Shown: positions 50,378 to 61,700, numbered from the stretch's first letter. The stretch: 64,000 nt of DNA from Nibricoccus aquaticus (GCF_002310495.1 NZ_CP023344.1:1488001-1552000), one strand, 5' to 3'. Numbers and translations are program-made. The notes: generated by a model from the sequence alone, not told the origin.

Positions 50378-51310
50378 GTGACCGTCTTCAACGTCCTCGC
50401 TCCCGTCTTCCTGCTGATCGCACTCGGCGCCGTTCTCCAGCACACCCACTTCGTATCCGCCAGCTTTCTACGCGAAGCCAACAAAGTCACCTACTGGCTC
50501 GGCCTTCCCGCCCTCCTCTTCAGCCAGCTCGCCACCTCGCTCCACGCGGCCGACGACGCCCGGCCCATGCTCCATACCCTGCTCGGCGCCACCGCCCTGG
50601 TCCTCGTCGTCGCCTACCTCGCCGCCTGGTTGCTTCGCCTTCACAACGCCCGCATCGGCACCTTCGTCCAAGGCGCCTTCCGCGGTAACCTGGCTTACGT
50701 CGGCCTCCCCATCGTCTTCAGCCTCCCCGACACACCCACCGCCTCCGGACTCTCCATCCGCGCCTCCGCCGTCGTCGCCCTCGCCCCGATGCTCGTTCTC
50801 TACAACGTCATCGGCGTCACCGTGCTCATCGTCAGCCAGCACACGCTCAGCCGCGCCGTAATCAAGCCGCTGCTAAAACAACTCGCGACCACTCCACCAC
50901 TCCTCGCCACGCTCGCTGGCTTCGCCTGGGCGCTCACTGGACTCCCTCTTCCCACTACCGTCGCCATGTCCTTCGACTGGCTCGGCCAGATGGCCCTCCC
51001 GCTCGCCCTCCTCGGCATCGGCGGCGCCCTCGCCCAGACCAACGCCGTCCAAGGCTGGAAAATCCCCGCCGCCGCCGCCTTCGTGAAAACCTTCGTGTCT
51101 CCAGTTATCGGTTACTTCATCGGACGCCGCCTCGGCCTCGCCGGGATGGAACTGGCCGTGGTGCTCGTCTTCCTCGCGTGCCCCACGGCCGGCATTTCCT
51201 ACACGATGGCCACTCAGCTCAAAGGCGACGAACCGCTCGCCTCCGGCACGATCCTCTTCAGCACCTTCATGGCCATCGTGTCGCTGTCACTCGCACTGAC
51301 GTTTATCTGA
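50378..51310 (+). CDS. AEC-family transporter 2
   Basis: A 310-residue membrane protein with about ten helices: VLAPVFLLIALGAVLQ, REANKVTYWLGLPALLFSQLA, GAFRGNLAYVGLPIVFSL, ALPLALLGIGGALAQ and LACPTAGISYTMATQLKGDE. The Asn/Gly/Leu-rich re-entrant parts match Mem_trans/AEC. GTG at 50378 is used because the hydrophobic start follows it directly. The ATG at 50327 would add a non-hydrophobic leader. It is related to the carrier at 8668 only at the family level. The stop overlaps the convergent PEP-CTERM gene by 8 bp. Confidence 0.82.
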   Translation: MTVFNVLAPVFLLIALGAVLQHTHFVSASFLREANKVTYWLGLPALLFSQLATSLHAADDARPMLHTLLGATALVLVVAYLAAWLLRLHNARIGTFVQGAFRGNLAYVGLPIVFSLPDTPTASGLSIRASAVVALAPMLVLYNVIGVTVLIVSQHTLSRAVIKPLLKQLATTPPLLATLAGFAWALTGLPLPTTVAMSFDWLGQMALPLALLGIGGALAQTNAVQGWKIPAAAAFVKTFVSPVIGYFIGRRLGLAGMELAVVLVFLACPTAGISYTMATQLKGDEPLASGTILFSTFMAIVSLSLALTFI

Positions 51311-52136
51311 CGCCAGCAGCCGCAGCCTTCTCGTTTCTCCGTCCGCTCCGCTTGTTCTGACTCTTCCGCCACACCACGGCAGCCAGCGCGCACGCTCCCA
51401 TCAGCAAGGCATTCGTCGCCGGCTCAGGCACCGCGACTGACGCCGCCGACACCGTCACCATATCCAGCCGCAGCGTCCCGCTCGTCCCATAGTTGGCCGT
51501 CGCACCCGCCGCATCGTAGCTCGCACCATCGAAAACCGAGACCAGCCGAAACCCGAAGTTCGCGTTATCCTCGAACGCACTGCCCGCGAGAAACGCATAC
51601 GTCACACTCTGCACAAACGCCTGGCTGCTGGCCGCCACCGTGTTGATGAATAACCCGTCGGTCCCGAACACCGTCCCGGTATTATTTCCCACCGCGCCAA
51701 ACGATCCCGTCCCGCCGCTCACATTGGAAAAACTCACGCCATCGGACGTCGCCTGAAGCTGGAACCGCTCGCTCGCCGTCGTCGTCTGCCGCAGATCGAA
51801 ACTCACCTGAAGCGCTCCGGTGAAACCCACCGTGCTCACCATGAACTGCGCGCCCGCCGTGCCCGACGCCGCGCTCAGCGCAGGCCAGCTCGCCAGACTC
51901 CACGCCGTATTATCCGAGGCCAGATCGCGCGGACTCCCAGCCGCAAAACTGGCCGACACCCCGCCGATGACTGAAGCCGTTCCGCTTCCCGTCGACGGCA
52001 GCGCCGAGCCTGTACTGGTGCTCGCATCGGCTGTGACCGAATTAAAATTCCATTGAGTGATGATCTGGGCGGAAGCGACAGACGACAGTGCGGCAAACAT
52101 GCACGCACCCGCCGCGCCAATGATAGACGTACGCAT
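51303..52136 (-). CDS. PEP-CTERM exoprotein 2
   Basis: A 277-residue protein: signal peptide (MRTSIIGAAGACMFAALSSVASAQ), a Ser/Thr/Ala/Gly-rich beta-type body (QWNFNSVTADASTSTGSALPSTG, FDLRQTTTASERFQLQATSDGVSFSN) and a sorting tail VPEPATNALLMGACALAAVVWRKSQNKR. The body suggests a LamG/concanavalin-like or similar lectin fold, but no family is certain. It is processed by an exosortase that is not encoded in the window. The tail after the helix is unusually long and basic (RSGRRNEKAAAAGVR). Its 3' end overlaps the AEC gene. Confidence 0.83.
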   Translation of the reverse strand: MRTSIIGAAGACMFAALSSVASAQIITQWNFNSVTADASTSTGSALPSTGSGTASVIGGVSASFAAGSPRDLASDNTAWSLASWPALSAASGTAGAQFMVSTVGFTGALQVSFDLRQTTTASERFQLQATSDGVSFSNVSGGTGSFGAVGNNTGTVFGTDGLFINTVAASSQAFVQSVTYAFLAGSAFEDNANFGFRLVSVFDGASYDAAGATANYGTSGTLRLDMVTVSAASVAVPEPATNALLMGACALAAVVWRKSQNKRSGRRNEKAAAAGVR

Positions 52137-52543
52137 AGGATAACAGGGGATAAGGTTGGGGTTGAAGCCGTCGCTCCCGCAGCCCTCCCGCGCAAACGAC
52201 AACGGCGGCGATACCGCCCCGCAAAAACCGTCTTGGCAAGTGCTGCGTACTGCCAATGCCACATTTTTTAGGCACACATCTCGCTGCCGCCAAACCACCT
52301 ATCCGCCGGAAGGATTTATCCACGAAAAAATCTGAAACGTGTTACACGAACTTTGGATGAACGAGATGCGCCAGCTTCACGTCCCGTGCTTTCCAGTGCC
52401 GGACGCGCCCAAGGCGCAGTCAGGCTAACGCGGTTTTTGGCGGAATCAAAAACACCTCCCGGAGTGGTCGCTCCAACCACCACTCCGGGATCAGCCTCAC
52501 CGCAATTCAGCCGTTCCACGCCGCGTCCAACGCTCCACCGCGC
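52137..52543. promoter_or_regulatory. Gap with a TTGGCA/TGCCAA palindrome and a hairpin
   Basis: A 407-bp gap. TTGGCA and TGCCAA (52233-52238 and 52251-52256) form a spaced palindrome about 100 bp upstream of the PEP-CTERM start, a candidate regulatory site. The rest is C/G-rich leader with no gene. A hairpin at 52458-52489 closes the region on the left of the transglutaminase gene. Confidence 0.4.
52458..52489 (-). terminator. Hairpin terminator for the transglutaminase gene
   Basis: A perfect 11-bp stem, CCCGGAGTGGT with ACCACTCCGGG. On the minus strand it is followed by AGGTGTTTTT, consistent with termination of the gene ending at 52544. Confidence 0.7.
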
Positions 52544-55500
52544 TCACTTCTTGAGTTTCGCGAGCAGCTCGAGCGCCCTCGGATACTCCAGCTGATTCTT
52601 GCTGTACGTGACGAACGTTGTGAGGTCGCGGATCGCCTCCGCTTTCTTCCCCAGCTCCGAAAGCGCGAACCCGCGCGACCAGTAGAGATCGAAGCGGCTC
52701 GGATTGAGTGCGATCAACACATCCGCCTCCTTCACCACCGCCTTCCAGTCACGGCGCAGCCACACGTCCAGCATCAACACCTGATGCCGCGCCCGCGGAT
52801 CGCTCATGCGCTCGCGCACATCCGCGACCCACTTCGCCGGCAAAATCTCCGGCTCGTTCAACGCCTCCGCCAGCCGCTCGATCATGAAAACCTGCCGCGC
52901 CGACATCGACATCCAGGAAGCGCCGATCACGCGCCTGATTTCCCGCCGGCACACGTCGCGCGCCAGCTTCGCCTCGGTCTTCATGCCCAGCCGGTCAAAC
53001 GCCCGCATGGCCAGATCCGCCAGCCCCAGGTTAAGCACCAGGTTCGAATCCGTCGCCGCCAGATAACGCTTCAACGCCACATCGTTCCCCGTCTGCAACA
53101 GATGCGTCAGCGTCGTCCGCACTTGGATGTAGGGCTTTAGCGGATGCTCGATCCCGTCGAAACACGTCTCCAGATCCACCGCCTGCCCGGTCCGCAAAGC
53201 CACATGGATGTCCTGCAACCGGATCTCCGCCTTCGTCATCGGAGCATCGAGGTCATCCCGGTACGGCGCCAGCATCGCCTGCACGCGCTCCCGCACATCG
53301 GCCATGTCCATGTCCACCGCGCTCTGCAGCAGCTCCACCGCCCACGCCCGCTCCGTGTCATCCTTCGCCGTCTCGAGCGCGATCTGCCCGAGCTCAAAGG
53401 CGAACTCCTGCCCGCCCTCCGTTTCATGCAGGCTCTTCAAAAACACCCTCCAGAAATCCAGATCGCTCCGGTCAAACTGCTGCGTCTTCACCAGATAAAG
53501 ACACGCCGCATGCATGTCTTTGTCCGCGTACCACGGAGCCTTCGCCAGCAGCGACCGCCGCAATCCCGCATACGCAGCCGGCAACCGCTCCGGCAGCTGC
53601 GGAAACTTTTCGAGCGTCCGCTTGATCAACGCCGCGTGGATCTCCGCCCCTTGCTCCGCCGCCCGGATACGCCGCGCGAACTCCAGCTGCATCCGCTCGG
53701 CCGATGTGTTCAAGCTGCCCGCGAAACGCCAGCCCGGGATCTTCTCCGCCAGCCGCCTCACCGGCTCGATCTCGCCCATCCCCAGCAGCGCCGCCGAAAG
53801 CTCGTTGATCAACGCCCGCTCCGACCCGCCGATTTCCCCCCGGCTCGTTTCCTCCATCACTTCCGCGATCGCCTCCGCATCCGTCATGTCCACCGCCACC
53901 GAGCGCGCCAGCAACGGCATCATCTGCCTCTGCCGTTCGTTGAACCGCGCTGTCAGCGGGTGCTTCTCCCACCGCGCGAATTCCTCCGTCCACTTCTCCG
54001 TCGAGGCATCGCACAGGCCCGTCCACAACAGATAAGCGCGCAAATCCTCCGGCACGTCCTCACGCGCCACAAACGTGTCGATCAACCGCGCCATCTCCTG
54101 CCGCGTCGGACAATCCAGAGCCAGCGCGTACAACGCCTCACCCCACGCCGTCTGCTGCGCGTCCAGCCCGCGATTCCCATCCTGCGCCAGGAGCAGCTGC
54201 AGCTTGACGACTTCCGACAGCCCGAAACGCGCATGAGGATTCTTCAACACTTCCTCCAGATCGCGCAGCCGCGGATCGGCCAGGCTCTGCGGCTCCACAA
54301 AATCATACCAGTTCAACCCCGCGCTCTTGATCCACTCGCCCACCTGAGCCGCGAAACGCCGGCTTCCCCCGAGCTGCGCGAGCTTCGACTCCAGCTCCTT
54401 CTTCCCCTCTTCGTCCGTCATCACATGCCCGTTGCCGAGTTCACGTCGCAGCAGCTTTTCCTGGTCTTCACCACGACCCAGCGCCCCGTAAAGCGACGCA
54501 AGCAAACCCACCGACATCGCTCTTCGATGCGGCATCTCCGGATCGGCCAGCTGCTTCTCCAAAGCCTCCGCGCACGCTTCGCGCTGATCGCGCGCCGCCA
54601 GCGCCGCGAAGCCCCAGATACGCAACATTGCCCGGCTGCTTTCATCCTCCGGCCGCTTCGTCGCACGAAACGCCATCACCACCTTCAACGCCCGCTCCGC
54701 CTTCCGGCTGTCCACCAGATTCGCCGCGAGCTGCACCTGCCGCTCCGCCTCGCCAGTCACTCCGACTGGCACCGGTATCTCCAGCATCGAGATCACCAAC
54801 GCATAGAGCGCCGCGTCTTTTGCCGGTAACATTTTCGCCGTCAACGAACGCAGTCCCGCCACCTCCGGCGCATACGCGGGCAACCACCGCGACGCGCTGA
54901 CCGCGCGGTTCAGCACGAGGAAATACTCGCGCGTATCCTTCGCCCGCTGCGCCTTCCCGAGTTCACGACCGAGCGCCACGAGATCCTCGATCACCGGCAC
55001 CACCTCGCCCACATCGTCGGCCGGGAGCTTCACTCCCGCGACCAGTGCCGTCCACGCCGGCCACCACTTCTTGCGCGCCTCCCAGAATTTTTCCGCCACG
55101 CCCGCCTTCGCCAGCGCGACAAACTCCCGGATTTGTTTCTCCCCGCTCGCATTCTTCAACGTCTCCTCCGGCACCGTCCCAAGCACCTCGATCACCCGCA
55201 GCGCCTCCGCCGGCTTCTTCAAATGCAGCTGGATGAACACCGCCCTCAACAACGCCCCGGCCGCCGTCGCCGACTCCTTCGCCCGCACCTCGAGCTTCAG
55301 ATAAACCGCCAGCGCCGCTTCATACTCGCCCGCCGCTTCGTGATTCATCCCCAGCCGGTGATGCGCCGCGCTCACGAACGTCTCCGGCAGATCCACCTGC
55401 GCCACCAGCTTCTGATAAACCTCGCGCGCTCCCGCCGCATCGCCCTGTCGCGCCAGCGTGCTCGCCCGCCAGAATCGCGCCTCATAATACGCATGCTCCG

Positions 55501-58500
55501 TCCCGGGCAGCTTCTCTCCGAGATCGAGTAACGTCAGCAAGACCGGCGGCGGCGCGCCCTCGTTCTGCCGCGACCACCACTCCGCCTGCCCCATCGCCCG
55601 CTGCAAATGCGCCGGAAAGTCCGCATCCAACGGCAGGCTCATCAACGCCTCCACCGCCAGCTTCGTCCCCAGCTGAGCATCGCTCTTCCCCTCCGCCTTC
55701 TTGATCGCAGCCTCGAAATCGTCCCACGCCTTCAACGTGCTGTCCTGGGATGGCCGATACCAGCTCGCCAGCGGCTCAACCGCCAGCCGCCGCTTCAGCT
55801 CCGCCTGGAGCTCCGTCACGACTTCAAGCGTCCGCCAGTTCGCGCCCAGTTCCTTGATCGCCTCCTGCAGCTTTTCGCCCGGCGACGAAACCACGTCAGC
55901 CACCACTTTCTCCAGCACGCGCTGACGCGCGACCGCGTCCTGGCCCTGCCAGCCCGCCGCGTTTTTCACCACGCCCGCCAGCACATCCGTGCTCTCGCCC
56001 GGATGCTTTTCCACCAACCCGGCCAGCACCGCTTTCAACCGCTCCGCCTCACCCTTCGCGACCAACAGCCGCACCAGCCGCTGATAAGTCGCGCTCCGCT
56101 TCTCCGGATCGAGCTCCAGCCCGCCCGCCAGCAACTCCACCGCCCCCGCCTCATCTCCCTGCGCTTCCAAAATATCGGCCGCCGAGATCAACGAAATAGA
56201 CCTCCGGAACAGCGTCATCGTCGTGTCGCCCGCCAGCCGCTTGAAAATCGCCAGCGCCTCCGCAGTCCGCTTCAGATCACGCAACGCCAGCGCTTCAAGA
56301 TACTCCGCCCACGCGAAATCGTGGATGCTCACCGCTGCGCGATAGTTCGCCAGCAACGGCCGCACTCGCTCCAGCGCCTGCTCATTCTTATCCGCCGCCC
56401 AATCCAAAAACCCCATCCTAACCTGCGCCTGAAACACCGTGTTCTTGTCGTTGGGGAAATACTGGAGCACGCGCTCCAGCGCCGCCCGCCTCAGCCCGTG
56501 ATTGCCTTCGTACGGATAGCGTTTCTCCACGAGCGAGATCTGCCCCTCGCCCGTCGGCATCAGCGGCAGATCGATCGCCTCCGCCGTCTTCGTCTCCGCG
56601 CGCTTCACGCCCGCCTCCATCGCCAGCACCACCGCCTTGCCCAGCCACGCCTCCATCGACTGCACCGCCTGGTAATAACGCCCGAACTCCGGCGCCGTCA
56701 GCACCGGCTGCGTGATCTCCGCCACCAGCTCCGCCCGCGCCATCCTTCCGGAAAATTCCCAGCTCGCGCTCGCCCGGCCCGTCGGCGTCTCGAACCGATA
56801 AGGCTCCGGCCTCACCTGTACCGCCAATCCCTCCGGCAGCTTTACCGCCATCTTCACGGACACTTTGTCCTGGCGCAGGAAATACGTCGATTCCCGCTGC
56901 GCTGACGTCCCCAGACTGGGCAGCATCCAGCCTCCATGCGGAAACCTCAGCGTGCGCCGCCCGTCCGATTGATCCTGCCGCGCCGTCACGATGAAGTACG
57001 CCTTCACCACATCCGCGCCAGTCTCCGCCTCCGGGTTCACCTTGATCGCATCCATCACCTCCGCCCCGGGAAAAAATCCCCGCACCCAGTCTGTCAGCGT
57101 CCGCTTCGTCTCCTCGGCATCGCGCTTGCGAAAACTCTCCCGCTGCCCCGCCCCGTAATAACCGTCCGCCGTCACCGACATCCAGCCCGACAGCTCACCT
57201 GCGGCATCCAGCTCCAGGTCGAACGCATACGCCGCGCTTCCCGCATGTTGCGCCGGCGTGCGCACCCACTCCCCGCCCGCTTCGCTCACCACCAGCACAT
57301 CGCGATCCGCGCTGCCCGGCCCGATCATCCCCGGCGCGCAAAACGCGATCGTCGGGTCGCAAAATTCATAGCCGTCCTTCCCATCCGCGATCGCCGTGAT
57401 CGCATGCGTGAACGCTCCATAATCCGGCGAACGCCGGTCGATCAGCCCCAGGTGCCGCGTGTTCACCAGAGCCACCCGCGCCTCGATCCCTTTGTGCCGC
57501 AAAAACGCCGCCAGCAGGTTCGCCTTGTCTTTGCAGTCGCCGTATTGGTTTTCCCACACCTCGTTGCAGTCGTGCGGTTGATAAGCCGCCTGCCCCAGCT
57601 CCAGCCCCGTGTAGCGCACATTGTTCGCCACCTGCGCCAGCAGCACGCGAATGATCTCCTCCCGCGTCTTCGAATCCTTCGTCCACGCATCTACCTTCTT
57701 CGCCAGCTCCGGAGCCAGCTGATCGCGCCCTTTCAACAATCCCCCGAACCAGCGCCCCACATCCTCCCACGCCGCGATCGTGCTCAACTGGATCGCCGGC
57801 CCCACCTGCCGCGCCGGAGCCCGCCCCACTTCGTAGCGCACACCCGCGATCTCCGTCTTCTGCCAGCGCAGCCGCACCCGCCCGGCTTCGGGCTCGCTCC
57901 GCACCGGCTCAGGCACATCCGAGCCCAGTCTGTGAATACGCAACCGCTCCGCCAGCACCGCCGGCAGATCCACCACATAGTTCATCCGCACCGTCGCCCA
58001 CGTGCTGTTCCAGGTGAAATCGTGCGCGTACTCACCCGGCATCCGCACCTGCGTGTCCTCGATCACCGCGATCACCCGCGTGATGCTCCCTTCCTTCACA
58101 TTCGGGAAAATAATCTTCACCTCCTCCTGATCGTCATAGAGCGCATAGTCCGCCTGCCGCTGCGGCGACTGCACCAGCAACGCATTCGGCCGCACCGGCA
58201 GCACCGCTCCATCCGGCTGGATCGTCTCCGCCGTCACCAGATGGAATTTCTGGTCGCCGCGCAGATAAGTGAACACGTCCTCCGCGCACGACTTCGCCCC
58301 CGCCTCCGTGAACGCCTTGTACGCCATATGCCACACAACCACGCGCCGCCCATCCGCCCCCACGATATGAATACGCTCGTCCAGCAGCGTGATCCCCGAA
58401 TTCGCGTCATCCTTCGCCCGCTCGCGCGGCACCGTGATCTCCGCGACCGGCGTCAGCAGCGGCGCCACCGTCTCCGCATAAACCGCCGGCGGCTGCCGCG

Positions 58501-58609
58501 ACACATCTGCCGCCGCCAGCGCGACGCCTGAAATCAGCAGCGCGCCCAGCAGGCCGAGGATGCGCACACGACGATGGAGAACCAAACCCGGGGATGACTT
58601 GGGAAGCAT
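52544..58609 (-). CDS. Very large DUF3857/transglutaminase-like TPR protein
   Basis: A 2021-residue protein. After a signal peptide or N-terminal helix (about 14-34), a DUF3857-type beta domain (about 60-290) precedes a transglutaminase-like core with Cys359 (NQYGDCKDKANLL), His402 (FTHAITAI) and Asp418 (CDPTI). The remaining ~1300 residues form TPR-like helices (EYLEALALRDLKRTAEALAIFKRLAG; YHRLGMNHEAAGEYEAALAVYLKLE; YWSRGFALSELGKKAEAIRDL). The triad suggests protease or crosslinking activity in the envelope; the TPR tail may bind partners. Its length far exceeds usual DUF3857 proteins (about 600-700). Substrate unknown. Confidence 0.85.
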   Translation of the reverse strand: MLPKSSPGLVLHRRVRILGLLGALLISGVALAAADVSRQPPAVYAETVAPLLTPVAEITVPRERAKDDANSGITLLDERIHIVGADGRRVVVWHMAYKAFTEAGAKSCAEDVFTYLRGDQKFHLVTAETIQPDGAVLPVRPNALLVQSPQRQADYALYDDQEEVKIIFPNVKEGSITRVIAVIEDTQVRMPGEYAHDFTWNSTWATVRMNYVVDLPAVLAERLRIHRLGSDVPEPVRSEPEAGRVRLRWQKTEIAGVRYEVGRAPARQVGPAIQLSTIAAWEDVGRWFGGLLKGRDQLAPELAKKVDAWTKDSKTREEIIRVLLAQVANNVRYTGLELGQAAYQPHDCNEVWENQYGDCKDKANLLAAFLRHKGIEARVALVNTRHLGLIDRRSPDYGAFTHAITAIADGKDGYEFCDPTIAFCAPGMIGPGSADRDVLVVSEAGGEWVRTPAQHAGSAAYAFDLELDAAGELSGWMSVTADGYYGAGQRESFRKRDAEETKRTLTDWVRGFFPGAEVMDAIKVNPEAETGADVVKAYFIVTARQDQSDGRRTLRFPHGGWMLPSLGTSAQRESTYFLRQDKVSVKMAVKLPEGLAVQVRPEPYRFETPTGRASASWEFSGRMARAELVAEITQPVLTAPEFGRYYQAVQSMEAWLGKAVVLAMEAGVKRAETKTAEAIDLPLMPTGEGQISLVEKRYPYEGNHGLRRAALERVLQYFPNDKNTVFQAQVRMGFLDWAADKNEQALERVRPLLANYRAAVSIHDFAWAEYLEALALRDLKRTAEALAIFKRLAGDTTMTLFRRSISLISAADILEAQGDEAGAVELLAGGLELDPEKRSATYQRLVRLLVAKGEAERLKAVLAGLVEKHPGESTDVLAGVVKNAAGWQGQDAVARQRVLEKVVADVVSSPGEKLQEAIKELGANWRTLEVVTELQAELKRRLAVEPLASWYRPSQDSTLKAWDDFEAAIKKAEGKSDAQLGTKLAVEALMSLPLDADFPAHLQRAMGQAEWWSRQNEGAPPPVLLTLLDLGEKLPGTEHAYYEARFWRASTLARQGDAAGAREVYQKLVAQVDLPETFVSAAHHRLGMNHEAAGEYEAALAVYLKLEVRAKESATAAGALLRAVFIQLHLKKPAEALRVIEVLGTVPEETLKNASGEKQIREFVALAKAGVAEKFWEARKKWWPAWTALVAGVKLPADDVGEVVPVIEDLVALGRELGKAQRAKDTREYFLVLNRAVSASRWLPAYAPEVAGLRSLTAKMLPAKDAALYALVISMLEIPVPVGVTGEAERQVQLAANLVDSRKAERALKVVMAFRATKRPEDESSRAMLRIWGFAALAARDQREACAEALEKQLADPEMPHRRAMSVGLLASLYGALGRGEDQEKLLRRELGNGHVMTDEEGKKELESKLAQLGGSRRFAAQVGEWIKSAGLNWYDFVEPQSLADPRLRDLEEVLKNPHARFGLSEVVKLQLLLAQDGNRGLDAQQTAWGEALYALALDCPTRQEMARLIDTFVAREDVPEDLRAYLLWTGLCDASTEKWTEEFARWEKHPLTARFNERQRQMMPLLARSVAVDMTDAEAIAEVMEETSRGEIGGSERALINELSAALLGMGEIEPVRRLAEKIPGWRFAGSLNTSAERMQLEFARRIRAAEQGAEIHAALIKRTLEKFPQLPERLPAAYAGLRRSLLAKAPWYADKDMHAACLYLVKTQQFDRSDLDFWRVFLKSLHETEGGQEFAFELGQIALETAKDDTERAWAVELLQSAVDMDMADVRERVQAMLAPYRDDLDAPMTKAEIRLQDIHVALRTGQAVDLETCFDGIEHPLKPYIQVRTTLTHLLQTGNDVALKRYLAATDSNLVLNLGLADLAMRAFDRLGMKTEAKLARDVCRREIRRVIGASWMSMSARQVFMIERLAEALNEPEILPAKWVADVRERMSDPRARHQVLMLDVWLRRDWKAVVKEADVLIALNPSRFDLYWSRGFALSELGKKAEAIRDLTTFVTYSKNQLEYPRALELLAKLKK

Positions 58610-58743
58610 GGAGAAACTGGAAAATGAATCTGCCCGCCACGCCGCCCGCGCTCGGCAGCCGGCTGCAACCTGCTCACCGCGGGAGGCGGCCCGCGCAATC
58701 CGCGCTCAAACCACCTGCCACGCTCACCGACCCGCCCCGCGCA

Positions 58744-61700
58744 TCAAGGGATGCGCAGCTTCATGCCGATCGTCAGCGCCGCTGGATTCGGCAGGCTCGC
58801 GCGGTTCGCATCGTAGATGTCGGCCCAGCGCTCACTGTTGCCGTAGTAACGCCGCGCGATGCGCGTCAGCGTCTCGCCTTCAGCCACCGTGTGAATACGC
58901 GCCTCCGCCACTTGCGAAGCCCGCACCGGCGTCGATGTCGGCGAAGACGTGGCCGCCGGGCGCCGCGGCGAACTCAACACCAGCGACGGCGCACCCGCTC
59001 CACCCGCCTCGGAAGCAGGCCGGTTCTTGAGCTGGATGTTCTCCGCCGCGAGCTGACCCACTTGATTTTGCGCGTTGCGCAGCTGCTCACGCATCCCCGC
59101 GAGTTGTGCCGACGCCTCGCGGCCCGCTTGCGATGCGGCGTTGGCTTCGGCCGCCAGTTTCTCCGCCGCAGCGATGCGCCCGGCCAGCGCCGCGCGCTCG
59201 CTGTCCGTGCTCGTGAGCGATTTCTGCAACTGATCGAGCTCCTCCTGCTTGATCCGCGAAAGACCGACCAACGCCGCGTTCCGCTCCGCAGCCGCATCGA
59301 GCTCCTTGCGCAACGCCGCCGGATCTTCGCCCTTCGGCGCCGCCGCCTGCTGCTCCAGCACCGCCACGCGTAGCCCCATCGCTTCACGATCCGCGCGCGC
59401 CGCCGTCGCCGCTTGCTCCGCCGCAGCGAGCTTCGCCTGCAACGCCTCCATCGCGGCCGTCACCCGCGTCACATCGCCCGAAGCCGCCTGCGCCGCCGCG
59501 AGTTCGCGCGTCAGCCGCGCGCTTTCCGCTTCGAGCGCCGCAGTCGTTTCTTTCAACGCCGTTTGCTGCCGCTGCTGCGCTTCCTGAGCGCGCCCCGCAG
59601 CCGTGAGTTGCGCCCGGAGCTCTTCGATCTGCTGCGCCGGTCCTTCGCCGGCTCTCGCCGCCACCGCCAGCTGCCCGCGCAACCCGTCACTCTCCGCCGT
59701 CGCGCGCACCAGCGCCTGCTCGGCTTCCGTGATCTTCTGCAACAGCCCGTTGCGTTCGCCCTCGAAATTCGCCGCCGCCGCCTTCAACCCAGCAGCTTCG
59801 CCGCGCGAAGCATCGGTCAGCGCCGTGAGTTTCCCCGAGAGTTCACTGCGTTCAGCCACCAGCGCCGCGACCTTTTTCTGCAACTCCGTCTGCGCCGCCT
59901 GCTGCTCGTCATGCGCCTTGGTCAGCGCGTCGAACTTCCCCTGCAGCTCCTGATACTGCTTCGCCGGGACAACCTTCGCCTTCGAGTCCGCCAGTTGCTT
60001 CTTCAACTCCGCCGTCTCGCTCCGCGCATCCGCGAGCGCCTTCTGCGAAATGCCCGCCGTCTTCTTCGCCGCGTCCAGCTCCTGGCTGACGCGCGCCAGA
60101 TCCGCCGCCGTATTCGCCGCGTCTCGCGCGTTTGCCTGCGCGAGCGCCAGCGTCTCTTTCGTCGCCGCAGCCTCAGCCGTCACCCGCGCGAGCGCTTCAC
60201 CCGCATCGGCGATCTTCTTCAAGAGTCCATTACGCTCTCCTTCGAAATTCGCCGCACCCGCCTTCAGCGAGGCCGCTTCACGATTCGAAGCATCGCTCAA
60301 CGCGCTCAACTTCTCCGCGAATCCCGCCTTCTCGGCTTCGAGCGCGGCCACCGACTTCTGCAATTCTTCACGCGCCTTTTCCTGCTCGGCCCGCGCTTTG
60401 ACCGCCTCCGCAAGCTGCACCTCCAGCGCCCGGAATTGCTGCCCCGGCACCGTCTCGCGCTTCAACGTCGCGATCTGCTCCTTGAGCCCCGCGCTCTCGG
60501 CCGCAGCCGCGACCAGCGCCTGCTCCGCATCCGCGATCTTCTTCAACAATCCGTTGCGCTCGCCTTCAAAATTCGCCGCGCCCGCCTTCAGCGAACCGAC
60601 TTCCTCCGTTGACGCCGCCGTCACCGCCGCCAGCTCCGCAGTCAACCGCGCCTTCTCGGCCGCTGCTTCGGTCTGCACTTTTTTCAACTCGTCCTGCGCG
60701 CGCTTCTGCTGCTCGGCCGCCGCGCCTTCGAGTTTCGCCTGGAGTTCCCGGTGCTGCTGGATCGGCACCACCCCGCTCTTCGCGCCCTGCAACTCCTGCT
60801 TCAGACTCGCGACGTCCGCATTCGCGACCGCCAGCGCCTGCTGCGACGAGGACAATCGGTCCTTCAAATCCGCCAGCTGGCTGTTCATGCGCGCCATCTC
60901 CGTGGCCGGCACCGCGCTCGCCGCCGCCGCCGCGAGCTTCGCAGTCAGATCCTTCTTCTCCCCGGCAAACTTGGTCGCGTCCGACTCCAGCGTCCGGATA
61001 CGCGTCTGGGCGGCCGCAAGCTCGGCCGCCGTCTTTTCTCCGGCGGCGATCGTCTTCGCCGCCTCGGCCTGCTGCGCCTGCGCGGCGGCCAGATCGGCTC
61101 GGAGCGCGGCCAGACTTTTATCCGCATCTGCCGCCTTCCCGGCGGCGGCGTTCTCGGACTCCTTCACCAGACCCGCCAGCCGTTGATTCTCAACCGTGAG
61201 TTTCTGTTGCTGCTCGCCAATCGCGGCCAGCGATTGCTTCGCCGCATCCAGCTCTTTCGCCACGGCGCCAGCCCTGGCCAGGTCGGTCTCCAACGCCACA
61301 ATCTTCAGGCGCAGCTCGCCATCCGATGCCTTCTGCGCATCAGCGATTTTCTGAAGCAGACCGTTGCGCTCGCCTTCAAAATTCGCGGCCGCGGCCTTCA
61401 TGCCCGCGATCTCCCGCATCGAGCCTTCAAGCGAGGCGGATAACTGATCCTTCTCCTTCTTGAGCGCAGCGGCGGCATCCGCCGCGTCCTTGCCCGCCTT
61501 CGTGACGGCCGACTTGAGCTGGTCGTTTTCCTTCCAGGCAGCGGCCAGCTCGGCGCTGATTTTTTTCAGCTCAGCCTCGCGGGCCTCGATCTCGGCGGGC
61601 GAGGGGCCGGTCGCACGGATCGGAGAAGCGGATACCGGGCTGTCGGAAATCGGCGAAACCGGGCTCGTCTTCGCAGCCAGCACCGGCGCAGGCACCGCCC

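Noticed and set aside
53144-56905. Long Arg/His/Pro-rich plus-strand frames across the transglutaminase gene
   Set aside because: Their composition is typical of the antisense of TPR coding DNA; the minus-strand protein has catalytic residues and repeats.
59413-61443. Plus-strand frames rich in Arg/Leu or Ser/Ala opposite the coiled-coil gene
   Set aside because: They mirror the regular Glu/Ala/Lys repeats of the coiled coil in antisense; no start signal or domain is present.
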